From Streptomyces rhizosphaerihabitans (GTDB lineage Bacteria; Actinomycetota; Actinomycetes; Streptomycetales; Streptomycetaceae): 64,000 nt of DNA. The DNA lies in contig NZ_JAODTZ010000004.1 of NCBI RefSeq assembly GCF_025399795.1, positions 62,001-126,000 on the forward strand. The letters run 5' to 3'. This document shows, one piece after another, positions 1 to 13,421 of this stretch. A program made the translations under genes and the position numbers. The notes under the pieces were generated by a model. That model made no database searches. It was given only the letters and a program-made list of their open reading frames with translations, and was not told where the DNA came from. Each line of letters starts with the position of its first letter. Position 1 is the first letter of the stretch.

Positions 1-1216
<1,216 letters not shown>

Positions 1217-1224
<8 letters not shown>

Positions 1225-2401
1225 GCTGGCCCTCCATCAGAGATACGAAGCGGTCGAACAGGTAGGCGGCGTCGTGCGGTCCTGCCGCCGCTTCGGGGTG
1301 GTACTGGACGCTGAAGGCCGGCTGGTCGAGCAGCTGGAGGCCCTCCACCACGTTGTCGTTGAGGCAGACGTGGGAGACCTCGGCGCGGCCGTAGGGGGTC
1401 TCGGAGACCTCGTCGAGCGGGGCGTCGACGGCGAAGCCGTGGTTGTGCGCGGTGACCTCGACCTTGCCGGTCGTACGGTCCTGCACGGGCTGGTTGATGC
1501 CGCGGTGGCCGTACTTCAGCTTGTACGTGCCGAAGCCGAGGGCGCGGCCGAGGATCTGATTGCCGAAGCAGATGCCGAAGAGCGGCGTCTTGCGGGCGAG
1601 GACCTCCTGCATGACGGACACCGGTCCGTCGGCGGTCGCCGGGTCGCCGGGGCCGTTGGAGAAGAAGACGCCGTCGGGGTTCACGGCGTAGATGTCCTCG
1701 GCGGTGGCCGTCGCGGGCAGCACGTGCACCTCGATGCCGCGTTCGGCCATCCGGTGCGGGGTCATGCCCTTGATGCCCAGGTCGACGGCTGCGACGGTGA
1801 ACTTCGCCGTGCCGATCGGGACGGCTTCGCCGTCGGGGCCGATCGCGGGGACGACGTACGCCTCCTTGGTGGCGACCTCGGCGGCGAGGTTCGCGCCCTT
1901 CATCTCGGGCGCCTGGCGCACCTCGGCGAGCATGGTGCCCGCGTCGGGCAGCGCGTTGCCGGAGAAGATGCCGACGCGCATGGCGCCGCGCTCGCGCAGA
2001 TGGCGGGTGAGGGCGCGGGTGTCGATGCCGCTGATGCCGACGACACCCTGGTTGCGCAGTTCCTCGTCCAGCGAGCGCCGCGAGCGCCAGTTGGAGGGCA
2101 CGCGCGCGGGGTCGCGGACGACGTATCCGGCGACCCAGATCCGCTTCGACTCGGGGTCCTCGTCGTTGACGCCCGTGTTGCCGACGTGCGGGGCGGTCAT
2201 CACGACGACCTGGCGGTGGTAGGACGGGTCGGTGAGGGTCTCCTGGTAGCCGGTCATGCCGGTGGAGAACACCGCTTCGCCGAAGGTCTCCCCCACGGCC
2301 CCGTAGGCGCGGCCGCGGAAGACCCGGCCGTCCTCCAGGACGAGTACGGCGGGAAGCGCCTTTTCCCTCTGCGAGGCGTTCCCCTGAGTGGAGGTCGTCA
2401 T
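1217..2401 (-). CDS. carA: Carbamoyl-phosphate synthase small (glutaminase) subunit
   Basis: Hydrolyses glutamine and passes ammonia to CarB. The 394-residue protein has the CPSase small-chain N-domain (about residues 17-150) and a class I glutamine amidotransferase domain. The nucleophile elbow [12 protein letters not shown] places the catalytic Cys near residue 278, and [12 protein letters not shown] supplies His 368 and Glu 370. The reading frame stays open upstream, but the ATG at 2401 ([20 protein letters not shown]) gives the family-like start and overlaps the preceding gene's stop as ATGA. A tail of about 15 residues precedes the conserved domain. Confidence 0.97.
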
Positions 2402-2967
2402 CGTGCGCCTTCCGTTTCCGTCTTGTTGATCATGTCGTTCAGGGTGTCGACCCATTCGTTGTGCTCGGCCGCGCGGTCCGAGCGGAAACCGGAGTCGAGG
2501 AGCCTGTCGCCGTGCGCCCAGGTGACGACGAGGAGTCCGCCCTCGGTGAGGACCTTGCCCGCGATGCCCTTGTCGAGCCGGGCCTCGCGCAGCTGCGAGG
2601 CCGGGACGAAGAAGTCGTCCGCTCCGGGGCGTACGACGTCCAGTCCCGCGTCCGTCAGGGTGAGCTCGGCCCGGCTGCGGGTGCCCAGGCCGTGCGCCAC
2701 GATGCGGTCGAGCCACTGCCCGGCGGTGGTGGAGCCGTGGTAGCGGCCGCTCATGCTCAGTTTCACCGGGCCGGGGTCTTCCGGCGCGCCGGGCAGCTCG
2801 GGCAGGTCGCCCTGGAGGGTGCCGCGCCACTTCCAGCCCTCGCGCATCAGCCAGTAGACGAGCGCGACGAAGAGGGCGAGGCCGACGAGCCAGCCGATCC
2901 GGGCGGACCAGTCGGTCACTTCCGCCGACTTCTGTCCGGCGGCGGCCAAGGAGATGAGAGGTGTCAC
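2398..2967 (-). CDS. Single-pass membrane protein of the pyr operon, function unknown
   Basis: A 189-residue protein with one clear membrane segment near residues 25-43 ([20 protein letters not shown]) followed by a soluble region of about 145 residues. That region is rich in beta-like stretches ([36 protein letters not shown]) and resembles the PH-like domain found in actinobacterial membrane proteins. It starts with GTG overlapping the pyrC stop (GTGA) and ends in an ATGA overlap with carA, so it is co-translated with pyrimidine enzymes. No catalytic motif is visible. The equivalent Streptomyces gene sits at the same place as I remember it. Role unknown. Confidence 0.85.
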   Translation of the reverse strand: MTPLISLAAAGQKSAEVTDWSARIGWLVGLALFVALVYWLMREGWKWRGTLQGDLPELPGAPEDPGPVKLSMSGRYHGSTTAGQWLDRIVAHGLGTRSRAELTLTDAGLDVVRPGADDFFVPASQLREARLDKGIAGKVLTEGGLLVVTWAHGDRLLDSGFRSDRAAEHNEWVDTLNDMINKTETEGAR

Positions 2968-4259
2968 GCGAGCTTCCCGTCGACGAGGGTGGCCTTGCCC
3001 CGCAGCCAGGTGTGGGTGACCCGGCCCGGCAGCTCACGGCCCTCGTAGGGGGTGTTGCGGCTGCGCGAGGCGAAGCCAGCGGGGTCCACCGTCCCACGGT
3101 ATGCCGTGTCGACCAGCGTGAGGTTGGCGGGCTCACCTGCCGAGACGGGACGTCCGTGACCCGCCGCCCGGCCGATCGCGGCCGGCTTGACGGACATGCG
3201 GTCGGCGACGCCGGCCCAGTCGAGCAGTCCGGTCTCGACCATCGTCTGCTGGACGACGGACAGCGCGGTCTCCAGGCCGACCATGCCCATGGCGGCGGCG
3301 GCCCACTCGCAGTCCTTGTCCTCGTGCGGGTGCGGCGCGTGGTCGGTGGCGACGATGTCGATCGTGCCGTCGGCGAGGGCCTCGCGCAGCGCCATGACGT
3401 CCCGCTCGGTGCGCAGCGGCGGGTTGACCTTGTAGACCGGGTTGTACGACCGCACCAGCTCGTCGGTGAGGAGCAGGTGGTGCGGGGTGACCTCGGCGGT
3501 GACGTCGATGCCCCGGGACTTGGCCCAGCGGACGATCTCGACGGACCCGGCGGTCGACAGATGGCAGATGTGGACGCGGGAACCGACGTGCTCGGCGAGC
3601 AGGACGTCCCGGGCGATGATCGACTCCTCGGCCACCGCGGGCCAGCCGCCGAGACCGAGTTCGGCGGAGACGACGCCCTCGTTCATCTGGGCGCCCTCGG
3701 TGAGGCGGGGCTCCTGGGCGTGCTGGGCGACCACGCCGCCGAAGGCCTTCACGTACTCCAGCGCGCGCCGCATGATCACCGCGTCGTCGACGCACTTGCC
3801 GTCGTCGGAGAAGACCGTGACACCGGCGGCGGACTCGTGCATGGCTCCCAGCTCGGCGAGCTTCTTGCCCTCCAGGCCGACGGTGACGGCGCCGATGGGC
3901 TGCACGTCGCAGTAGCCGTGCTCCTGGCCGAGCCGGTAGACCTGCTCGACCACACCGGCGGTGTCGGCGACGGGGAAGGTGTTGGCCATGGCGAACACGG
4001 CCGTGAAGCCACCGCTCGCCGCGGCGCGGGTGCCGGTCAGCACGGTCTCGGAGTCCTCGCGGCCGGGCTCGCGCAGATGGGTGTGCAGGTCGACGAGGCC
4101 CGGCAGCAGCACCTTGCCGTCGGCCTCGACGATCTCAGCGCCCTCCACGGCCTCGCCGGACAGTCCGGTGCCGACCGAGGCGATCGTGTCGCCGTCGATC
4201 AGCACGTCCTGCGGCTCGCCGCCGAGCACCTTCGCACCACGGATCAGGATCTTGCTCAT
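2964..4259 (-). CDS. pyrC: Dihydroorotase
   Basis: Cyclises carbamoyl aspartate to dihydroorotate. The 431-residue protein is a class I dihydroorotase of the amidohydrolase fold: [10 protein letters not shown] near residue 60 gives the HxH zinc ligands, [10 protein letters not shown] and [10 protein letters not shown] are typical, and [12 protein letters not shown] supplies the catalytic Asp. The frame is open further upstream, but the ATG at 4259 ([15 protein letters not shown]) fits the family and has GAGGAG a few bases before it, lying within the end of pyrB. The gene begins four bases after the pyrB stop and ends overlapping the next gene. Confidence 0.97.
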   Translation of the reverse strand: MSKILIRGAKVLGGEPQDVLIDGDTIASVGTGLSGEAVEGAEIVEADGKVLLPGLVDLHTHLREPGREDSETVLTGTRAAASGGFTAVFAMANTFPVADTAGVVEQVYRLGQEHGYCDVQPIGAVTVGLEGKKLAELGAMHESAAGVTVFSDDGKCVDDAVIMRRALEYVKAFGGVVAQHAQEPRLTEGAQMNEGVVSAELGLGGWPAVAEESIIARDVLLAEHVGSRVHICHLSTAGSVEIVRWAKSRGIDVTAEVTPHHLLLTDELVRSYNPVYKVNPPLRTERDVMALREALADGTIDIVATDHAPHPHEDKDCEWAAAAMGMVGLETALSVVQQTMVETGLLDWAGVADRMSVKPAAIGRAAGHGRPVSAGEPANLTLVDTAYRGTVDPAGFASRSRNTPYEGRELPGRVTHTWLRGKATLVDGKLA

Positions 4260-4263
4260 CGTC

Positions 4264-5241
4264 TTACTTCTCCTCGGTACGGGTGTGGGTGACGGCGGGC
4301 TCGTTGCCGCCCAGCAGCAGATAGAGCACGGCCATGCGGATGGAGACACCGTTGGCGACCTGCTCGACGACGGTGCAGCGGTCGGAGTCGGCGACCTCGG
4401 CGGTGATCTCCATGCCGCGGACCATCGGGCCGGGGTGCATCACGATCGCGTGCTCCGGCATTTTCGCCATGCGGTCGCCGTCGAGCCCGTAGCGACGCGA
4501 GTACTCGCGCTCGGTCGGGAAGAACGCCGCGTTCATCCGCTCGCGCTGTACGCGCAGCATCATCACCGCGTCGGACTTGGAGAGGGTGCTGTCGAGGTCG
4601 TACGAGATCTCGCAGGGCCAGGCTTCCACGCCGACCGGCACCAGGGTGGGCGGCGCGACGAGGGTGACCTCGGCGCCGAGGGTGTGCAGCAGGTCGACGT
4701 TGGAGCGCGCGACCCGGCTGTGCAGGACGTCGCCGACGATCGTGATGCGCTTGCCGGCCAGGTCCTGGCCGATCCCGGCGTCCCGGCCGACGAGGCGGCG
4801 GCGCATGGTGAAGGCGTCGAGCAGGGCCTGCGTGGGGTGCTGGTGGGTGCCGTCGCCCGCGTTGATGACGACGGCGTCGATCCAGTCCGAGGTGGCCAGG
4901 CGGTACGGGGCGCCGGAGGCGCCGTGCCGGATGACGACGGCGTCGACGCCCATCGCCTCCAGGGTCTGGGCGGTGTCCTTGAGGGACTCGCCCTTGGAGA
5001 CGCTCGACCCCTTGGCGGTGAAGTTGATGACGTCCGCGGAGAGGCGCTTCTCGGCGGCCTCGAAGGAGATCCGGGTGCGGGTCGAGTCCTCGAAGAAGAG
5101 GTTGACAATCGTGCGGCCGCGCAGGGTCGGCAGTTTCTTGATCGGCCGGTCGGCGACCCGGGCCATCTCCTCGGCGGTGTCGAGGATCAGGACGGCGTCG
5201 TCGCGGGTGAGGTCGGCGGCCGAGATGAGATGACGCTGCAT
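4264..5241 (-). CDS. pyrB: Aspartate carbamoyltransferase catalytic subunit
   Basis: Condenses carbamoyl phosphate with aspartate, the committed step of pyrimidine synthesis. The 325-residue protein carries the carbamoyl-phosphate motif FFEDSTRTR at residues 49-57, the [10 protein letters not shown] motif, and a C-terminal HPGPMVRG segment. No pyrI regulatory subunit lies nearby, as is usual outside enterobacteria. The ATG at 5241 has GGAG nine bases upstream. It follows pyrR by 82 bases without a clear terminator, so both are probably one transcript. Confidence 0.97.
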   Translation of the reverse strand: MQRHLISAADLTRDDAVLILDTAEEMARVADRPIKKLPTLRGRTIVNLFFEDSTRTRISFEAAEKRLSADVINFTAKGSSVSKGESLKDTAQTLEAMGVDAVVIRHGASGAPYRLATSDWIDAVVINAGDGTHQHPTQALLDAFTMRRRLVGRDAGIGQDLAGKRITIVGDVLHSRVARSNVDLLHTLGAEVTLVAPPTLVPVGVEAWPCEISYDLDSTLSKSDAVMMLRVQRERMNAAFFPTEREYSRRYGLDGDRMAKMPEHAIVMHPGPMVRGMEITAEVADSDRCTVVEQVANGVSIRMAVLYLLLGGNEPAVTHTRTEEK

Positions 5242-5323
5242 CTGTCAGGCTCCGTAAGGAAATTCAGGGAGGATTCGGGCATGCGGGCGCGCGGGAGCGC
5301 ACTCGGCGGCGGGGGCCGGAGTG

Positions 5324-5949
<626 letters not shown>

Positions 5950-6070
5950 ATCATTAAAGGACGTCGGATTTGCGCCATCAACGGTACCAGCCCGGCAACG
6001 CACCTGATCACATCGCTTTGAGCCACCCCCGTGTGACACCCGTGCGGGAGCCGGTCGAAAATCCTTCGGC

Positions 6071-6113
6071 TTGACGGGGGAGAGTAACGCTGCGTAACCT
6101 CACAGTGAGTCAC
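6071..6113 (+). promoter_or_regulatory. bldD promoter with two adjacent BldD boxes
   Basis: A TTGACG hexamer (6071-6076) and a TAACCT hexamer (6095-6100) are 18 bases apart and could be the -35 and -10. Bases 6084-6098, GTAACGCTGCGTAAC, match every fixed position of the published BldD box (NTNACNCWGNGTNAN). Bases 6099-6113 are a second copy with one mismatch. Both boxes overlap or abut the -10, the expected layout for the known autorepression of bldD by BldD with cyclic di-GMP. Confidence 0.75.
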
Positions 6114-6160
6114 CAGCCGCGCGGCGGAGCCGCACGTTGATACAGCGTCCGGGGAGCTAT

Positions 6161-6661
6161 ATGTCCAGCGAATACGCCAAACAGCTCGGGGCCAAGCTCC
6201 GCGCCATCCGCACCCAGCAGGGCCTTTCCCTCCATGGCGTGGAGGAGAAGTCACAGGGACGCTGGAAGGCGGTCGTGGTCGGTTCGTACGAGCGCGGCGA
6301 CCGCGCCGTCACCGTACAGCGCCTCGCCGAGCTGGCGGACTTCTACGGGGTTCCGGTCCAGGAGCTGCTGCCCGGGACCACGCCGGGCGGGGCCGCCGAG
6401 CCGCCGCCGAAGCTGGTCCTCGACCTGGAGCGGCTGGCGCACGTGCCGGCCGAGAAGGCGGGCCCCCTCCAGCGCTACGCGGCGACGATCCAGTCGCAGC
6501 GCGGCGACTACAACGGCAAGGTGCTGTCGATCCGCCAGGACGACCTGCGCACTCTCGCCGTGATCTACGACCAGTCCCCCTCGGTCCTGACCGAGCAGCT
6601 GATCAGCTGGGGCGTCCTGGACGCGGACGCGCGCCGCGCGGTCGCCCACGACGAGGGCTGA
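6161..6661 (+). CDS. bldD: BldD, cyclic di-GMP-responsive master regulator of development
   Basis: Represses sporulation and other developmental genes during vegetative growth when bound to tetrameric cyclic di-GMP. The 166-residue protein has an N-terminal HTH-XRE domain (residues 8-65, SLHGVEEKSQGRWKAVVVGS) and a C-terminal ligand domain. The cyclic di-GMP signature RxD-x8-RxxD is intact: Arg114-Gly-Asp116 and Arg125-Gln-Asp-Asp128. I chose the ATG at 6161 (MSSEYAKQLG) because it gives the known BldD N-terminus; the frame is open 24 bases earlier. The gene stands alone, divergent from pyrR and convergent with nusB, with BldD boxes in its promoter. Confidence 0.98.
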   Translation: MSSEYAKQLGAKLRAIRTQQGLSLHGVEEKSQGRWKAVVVGSYERGDRAVTVQRLAELADFYGVPVQELLPGTTPGGAAEPPPKLVLDLERLAHVPAEKAGPLQRYAATIQSQRGDYNGKVLSIRQDDLRTLAVIYDQSPSVLTEQLISWGVLDADARRAVAHDEG

Positions 6662-6690
6662 ATCCCTTAGGACAGCTCAGCAGAAACGTG

Positions 6691-6734
6691 CCGCCGGGGT
6701 GGCCGGAACCTGATGGTTCCGGCCACCCCGGCGG
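6691..6734. terminator. Hairpin terminator after bldD (20-bp perfect stem)
   Basis: Arms 6691-6710 and 6715-6734 are exact reverse complements, with loop TGAT. It lies 30 bases after the bldD stop, between converging genes, and has no T-run, as is common in Streptomyces. Confidence 0.85.
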
Positions 6735-6767
6735 CCGTCTGCGGGCCTCGGGAGCCTTCGAGGCACG

Positions 6768-6817
6768 GGAACGCCGGAGGGCCCGCAGCGATCGTGCTGC
6801 GGGCCCTCCGGCGTTCC
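6768..6817. terminator. Second hairpin between bldD and nusB (21-bp perfect stem)
   Basis: Arms 6768-6788 and 6797-6817 are exact reverse complements with an 8-base loop. Placed 38 bases beyond the nusB stop, it most likely ends the nusB transcript, while the hairpin at 6691-6734 serves bldD. Both could act in either direction. Confidence 0.85.
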
Positions 6818-6854
6818 GTACGCCCCCTCGGGACCGTACGGCTACGGCTGCCGG

Positions 6855-7289
6855 TCAGTCCTCGTCGCGGCGGAGCGACGGCTTCAGGTCCTTCAGCCGG
6901 CCCAGCAGGCCGTTCACGAACGAGGGCGACTCGTCCGTGGAGAACTCCTTCGCCAGCTGGACCGCCTCGTCGAGCACCACGGCGTCCGGGGTCTCGTCGA
7001 CCCAGATCAGCTCGTAGGCACCGAGGCGCAGGATGTTGCGGTCGACGACCGGCATCCTGTCCAGCGTCCAGCTGACGGCGTACTGCGCGATGAGCTCGTC
7101 GATCCGCCTCACCTTGGTGGCGTAACCCTCGACCAGCTGCATCGTGTACTCGCTGACCGGCGGCTGCCGGGTGTCGGACCGGGAGTGCCGGATCCAGTCC
7201 GCGAGGACCGTCAGGACGTCCACGCCGCGCTGGTCGCCCTCGAAGAGGATCTGGAAGGCGCGCTTGCGGGCCGTGTTGCGGGCAGCCAC
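6855..7289 (-). CDS. nusB: Transcription antitermination factor NusB
   Basis: An RNA-binding Nus factor that works with NusE (S10) in antitermination of rRNA operons. At 144 residues it has the usual family length. The start MAARNTARKRAFQILFEGD and the segment ELIWVDETPDAVVLDEAVQLAK are characteristic. GTG start at 7289, two bases after the efp stop, so it is co-transcribed with efp as in other actinobacteria. Confidence 0.97.
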   Translation of the reverse strand: MAARNTARKRAFQILFEGDQRGVDVLTVLADWIRHSRSDTRQPPVSEYTMQLVEGYATKVRRIDELIAQYAVSWTLDRMPVVDRNILRLGAYELIWVDETPDAVVLDEAVQLAKEFSTDESPSFVNGLLGRLKDLKPSLRRDED

Positions 7290-7291
7290 GG

Positions 7292-7858
7292 TTAGCTGTT
7301 CACCCGGCCGAGGTAGTCGCTGGTGCGGGTGTCGACCTTGATCTTCTCACCGGTGGTGATGAAGAGCGGGACCTGGATCTGGTGACCGGTCTCCAGGGTG
7401 GCGGGCTTGGTGCCACCGGTGGAGCGGTCGCCCTGGACGCCCGGCTCGGTCTCCTGGATGACCAGCTCGACGGCGGCCGGCAGCTCGACGAAGAGCACCT
7501 CGCCCTCGTGCTGGGCGACGCTGGCCGTGAAGCCCTCGATCAGGAAGTTGGCAGCGTCGGCGACGGCCTTGCGGTCGACCATGAGCTGGTCGTACGTCTC
7601 CATGTCCATGAAGACGAAGTACTCGCCGTCCATGTAGGAGAACTGCATGTCGCGCTTGTCGATCGTGGCCGTCTCGACCTTGACGCCGGCGTTGAACGTC
7701 TTGTCGACGACCTTGCCGGAGAGCACGTTCTTCAGCTTGGTGCGCACGAAGGCCGGGCCCTTGCCGGGCTTGACGTGCTGGAACTCGACGACGGACCAGA
7801 GCTGGCCTCCGTCGAGCTTGAGCACCAGGCCGTTCTTGAGGTCGTTCGTGGAAGCCAC
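7292..7858 (-). CDS. efp: Elongation factor P
   Basis: Enters the ribosomal E site and relieves stalling at polyproline. The 188-residue protein has the three beta-barrel domains of EF-P, with [12 protein letters not shown] at residues 28-39; Lys33 is the loop-tip residue. The PGKGP loop is the actinobacterial type thought to work without lysine modification, which agrees with no epmA or ymfI gene nearby. GTG start at 7858. Its neighbours encode several Pro-rich proteins, natural clients for this factor. Confidence 0.98.
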   Translation of the reverse strand: MASTNDLKNGLVLKLDGGQLWSVVEFQHVKPGKGPAFVRTKLKNVLSGKVVDKTFNAGVKVETATIDKRDMQFSYMDGEYFVFMDMETYDQLMVDRKAVADAANFLIEGFTASVAQHEGEVLFVELPAAVELVIQETEPGVQGDRSTGGTKPATLETGHQIQVPLFITTGEKIKVDTRTSDYLGRVNS

Positions 7859-7918
7859 GGTTGCGGAATCTCCTGGACTGACGTGGACGACCCCGGCGCA
7901 GGCGCACAGCTCGAAGAG

Positions 7919-9025
7919 CTAGAGCGCGAGCAGCTCCTTGGTCGTAATGGTGAGTAGCTCGGGTCCGCCGTCCGCCTCAGGGCGCACGACGAGCGTGTCA
8001 TCGATCCTGACACCGCCCCGGCCCGGAAGGTGGACCCCCGGTTCGACGGTGACCGGCACGCAAGCGTCCAGTTTACCCATGGCCGCGGGGGCAAGCTGCG
8101 GGTCCTCGTCGATTTCGAGCCCGACACCGTGCCCCGTCAGCGGCGGAAGGCCTTCGGTATGGCCCCCGGAGCCCAGTACCTGACGGGCCGCGCGGTCCAC
8201 GTCGCGGTAGGCGGCGCCTGGTGCCAGCGCCTCCCGTCCGGCGCGCTGGGCGGCGAAGACCAGGTCGTACAGCTCGATCTGCCAGTCGGCGGGCGAGGTG
8301 CCGATCACGAACGTACGACCGATCTCACACCGGTAGCCGCGATAGGTCGCGCCGAGACAGACGGAGAGGAAGTCACCCTCCTCGACGCGCCGGTCGGTGG
8401 GCCGGTGGCCGCGCCGTCCCGAGTTCGGGCCGGCGCCGACCGAGGTCGCGAAGGCCGGTCCGTCCGCGCCGTGGTCGACGAGCCGACGCTCCAGCTCCAG
8501 GGCCAGATGGCGTTCCGTGCGGCCGACGAGAATGGATTCGAGGAGTTCGCCGAGCGCCTGGTCGGCGATCTCGGCGCCGATCCGCAGACAGGAGATCTCC
8601 TCCTCGTCCTTGATCACGCGCAGCTGTTCCACCGCGCCGCCCAGGTCGGCCAGCCGCAGCCGCGGAGCGACCGAGCCGAGGGCGCGGTGCCGGGTCACGG
8701 TCAGGTGGTGTTCCTCGACCGCGAGGGACTCGGCACCCTGTCCTGCCGCCATACCGGCGGCCGCTACGGCGGGATCACCGCCGGCTCGCGGCAGCACCTG
8801 CACGTTCAGCGCCTCGTCGGGGCGCCCTTCCATGGCCTCACCGGTCGGCGGGCCGCCGCACAGCAGCACGTCCTCACTGCTGCCGAGCAGCAGCACGGAG
8901 CCGTGCGGCGCCGCCCCGGCGAGATACCTCACATTGGCGGGGCGGGTCACCAGCGCACTCGCGCTGCCGCCCGCCGTACTGCGTTCCCGGAGCCGCTCTC
9001 TGCGGGTCGCGTACACCTCTGACAT
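7919..9025 (-). CDS. M24 (aminopeptidase P / Xaa-Pro) family protein with altered metal ligands
   Basis: At 368 residues it has a creatinase-like N-domain (about 1-130) and a pita-bread M24 domain. In active family members five residues (Asp, Asp, His, Glu, Glu) bind two metal ions. Here His299 (LTGHGVGLEID) and Glu328 (VTVEPGVHLPG) are present, but the first Asp is Cys223 (SVCLGATYRG), the second is Glu234 (YRCEIGRTF), and the last Glu is Asp342 (GVRIDDT). The fold assignment is secure; peptidase activity is doubtful. It sits upstream of efp and nusB, the usual place of pepQ in actinobacteria. ATG at 9025. Confidence 0.85.
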   Translation of the reverse strand: MSEVYATRRERLRERSTAGGSASALVTRPANVRYLAGAAPHGSVLLLGSSEDVLLCGGPPTGEAMEGRPDEALNVQVLPRAGGDPAVAAAGMAAGQGAESLAVEEHHLTVTRHRALGSVAPRLRLADLGGAVEQLRVIKDEEEISCLRIGAEIADQALGELLESILVGRTERHLALELERRLVDHGADGPAFATSVGAGPNSGRRGHRPTDRRVEEGDFLSVCLGATYRGYRCEIGRTFVIGTSPADWQIELYDLVFAAQRAGREALAPGAAYRDVDRAARQVLGSGGHTEGLPPLTGHGVGLEIDEDPQLAPAAMGKLDACVPVTVEPGVHLPGRGGVRIDDTLVVRPEADGGPELLTITTKELLAL

Positions 9026-9153
9026 GAACCGAGCGTACGAGTGGTGGCCGGATGTCGCCGGTCCAGAGGGCCGGATGGGTAGCCCGGCGCCCGAACAGGC
9101 GGACTCGGGGCCCGGACAGGCGGACGCGGGGCCCGCTCAGTCCTGCGGCCCGC

Positions 9154-10083
9154 TCACCACTGCGGCGGGCTGGCGATCGACCGTGCGAGGACGTCGTCCA
9201 GGACGCGGGCCGTGGCCGCCACGTCGAGCTGCGAGTTGTCGATGATCGGGAGCCCGGAGCCGTACCAGCCGGCCATCCGGCCGTGGATGCGCGCGACCTC
9301 CTCGTCGCTGAGCCTGCGGTTCCCGGACCGCTCGGCGTTGCGCTCCAGCACCACTTCCAGGCCGGGCAGAAGCACGACCGGCAGCAGCCCGGGGCCCACG
9401 TGCCGCTTCCAGCCGCCGAGGCCGACGACCGGGCGGTCCGGGAAGACGGCGTCGTCGAGGATGCACGAGATGCCGTTGGCCAGGAAGTTGCGGGCGGCGA
9501 AGCCGCAGGTGCGGCGGGCGAGACGATACTGCGCCTCGGAATGGTCGTTCCATCCCGACTGCGGATCGGCGAAGCCCGAGCGCACCCACTCGCGTACGTC
9601 GTCGAGGCTGATGTGGGCCGTGGGCACCCGGCGGTGGTCCGCCCAGTACTTGGCGACGCTGGTCTTCCCGGCGCCCGCGGGGCCGATCAGCAGGATCGCG
9701 AGCGTGGTCGCCGCCGGATCGGGCGCGCCCGTGGCGGGCGGCGGGCTCGGCATGGCCACCGAAACGCCCGGAGGCAGCTGCACATGCCCGGTGGTGTCCG
9801 GCGCGTGCGGGACGGGAGGGCGCTGCGGGGGCTGCGCAGACGGGTACTGCGGGGGCTGTGCCGATGGGTGCTGCGGAGGCTGCGGGGGCACCTGGTGCGG
9901 CGGCAGGTGATGCTGCGGGGCCTGGGTGGGTGGGGCGCCGGGCGGCACCGGCGCTCCGGCGAAACCCGGAGCGGGCGCGGGACCCTGCTGCCCCGGGTAC
10001 TGTCCGGCCGGCGACCATCCGGTGGCCCGTCCTTGCCCCGGCTGGTGGGGCGGCGGCAGCGGAGCCCCCACTGCGTGCTGCAT
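9154..10083 (-). CDS. Pro-rich protein with a P-loop kinase-like domain
   Basis: A 309-residue protein in two parts. Residues 1-125 are low complexity, dominated by Pro and Gln with PPQHPSAQ/PPQYPSAQ/PPQRP repeats. The rest is an AAA/zeta-toxin-like nucleotide-binding domain: Walker A GPAGAGKTS near residue 135, then a DDVREWVRSGF segment and DDAVFPDRPVV. Such domains phosphorylate small molecules or act in RNA and polynucleotide repair, but the substrate here cannot be told. The Pro tail probably depends on EF-P. No coupling to its neighbours; about 190 bases separate it from aroB. Confidence 0.85.
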   Translation of the reverse strand: MQHAVGAPLPPPHQPGQGRATGWSPAGQYPGQQGPAPAPGFAGAPVPPGAPPTQAPQHHLPPHQVPPQPPQHPSAQPPQYPSAQPPQRPPVPHAPDTTGHVQLPPGVSVAMPSPPPATGAPDPAATTLAILLIGPAGAGKTSVAKYWADHRRVPTAHISLDDVREWVRSGFADPQSGWNDHSEAQYRLARRTCGFAARNFLANGISCILDDAVFPDRPVVGLGGWKRHVGPGLLPVVLLPGLEVVLERNAERSGNRRLSDEEVARIHGRMAGWYGSGLPIIDNSQLDVAATARVLDDVLARSIASPPQW

Positions 10084-10161
10084 CCGGTGCCACTCCGTCT
10101 CGTACAGGCGATGTGCGCTGGCGGGCGGGACGCCGGTCCCGTCGCTACCGAACGGTACCTT

Positions 10162-10191
10162 CCCCGGCCGCCGTTGTGTGAACGGCCGGGG
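10162..10191 (-). terminator. Hairpin downstream of aroB
   Basis: Arms 10162-10170-type CCCCGGCCG and CGGCCGGGG (ending at 10191) enclose a 12-base loop, 85 bases after the aroB stop. It is the likely end of the long aromatic/alaS transcription unit. Confidence 0.6.
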
Positions 10192-10275
10192 ACGGTGCGA
10201 AGTGCCCGGGAGGGAGAGGCAAAACGGGTTGAGCAGGGGTCCTTCGGAATATACGGCCGCGCGGGGCGCCGCCCG

Positions 10276-13060
<2,785 letters not shown>

Positions 13061-13421
13061 CGGTGCTCCTCATGCTCGCGCCCTGGTACTGCTGCTGCGT
13101 ACACGCGTCCTCGCGTACGGCGACGGCGCGACCGGGTGCGCGGCCCTGGCCCGCCGTCTCCGATCCTCCCACGTCCGGGGCCGGGAACCGGCCGCAGGTC
13201 CATCAGGCGGACGCATCCGGCCGGGGCGCACGGCCCCGTGCACGCCCCAGGGGCACCGGAGCGGGCCTGTGCCGGGCCGTCTCGGCAGCCGTCTCCCCGG
13301 CTGCGTCAGGGTTCACCGCACCACAGGGTTCACCGCACCACAGGGTTCACCGCACCACAGGGTGCCCCGCACCGGAGAGAGGCCCGTGGACACGGCACCC
13401 CACCGGCCTCGACCGGATCGC
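13061..13421. other. Gene-free stretch between aroE and aroC
   Basis: About 360 bases with no convincing coding potential in any frame. It contains the three 17-base tandem repeats at 13309-13359 and a small hairpin, GGCCGG-GAA-CCGGCC (13179-13193). It is the most likely place for an internal promoter of aroC-aroK-aroB, but I see no clear -10/-35 pair. Confidence 0.5.
13309..13359. repeat. Three perfect 17-bp tandem repeats
   Basis: The unit GGGTTCACCGCACCACA occurs at 13309-13325, 13326-13342 and 13343-13359, followed by a degenerate start of a fourth. It is non-coding, 63 bases past the aroE stop and 250 bases before aroC. Confidence 0.95.

Noticed and set aside
9154..10083. Zeta-toxin with antitoxin
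   Set aside because: The kinase-like domain has a P-loop, but no small antitoxin gene precedes or follows it and the Pro-rich tail is not typical.
13309..13359. Possible CRISPR array
   Set aside because: The 17-base copies abut each other with no spacers, so they are simple tandem repeats.
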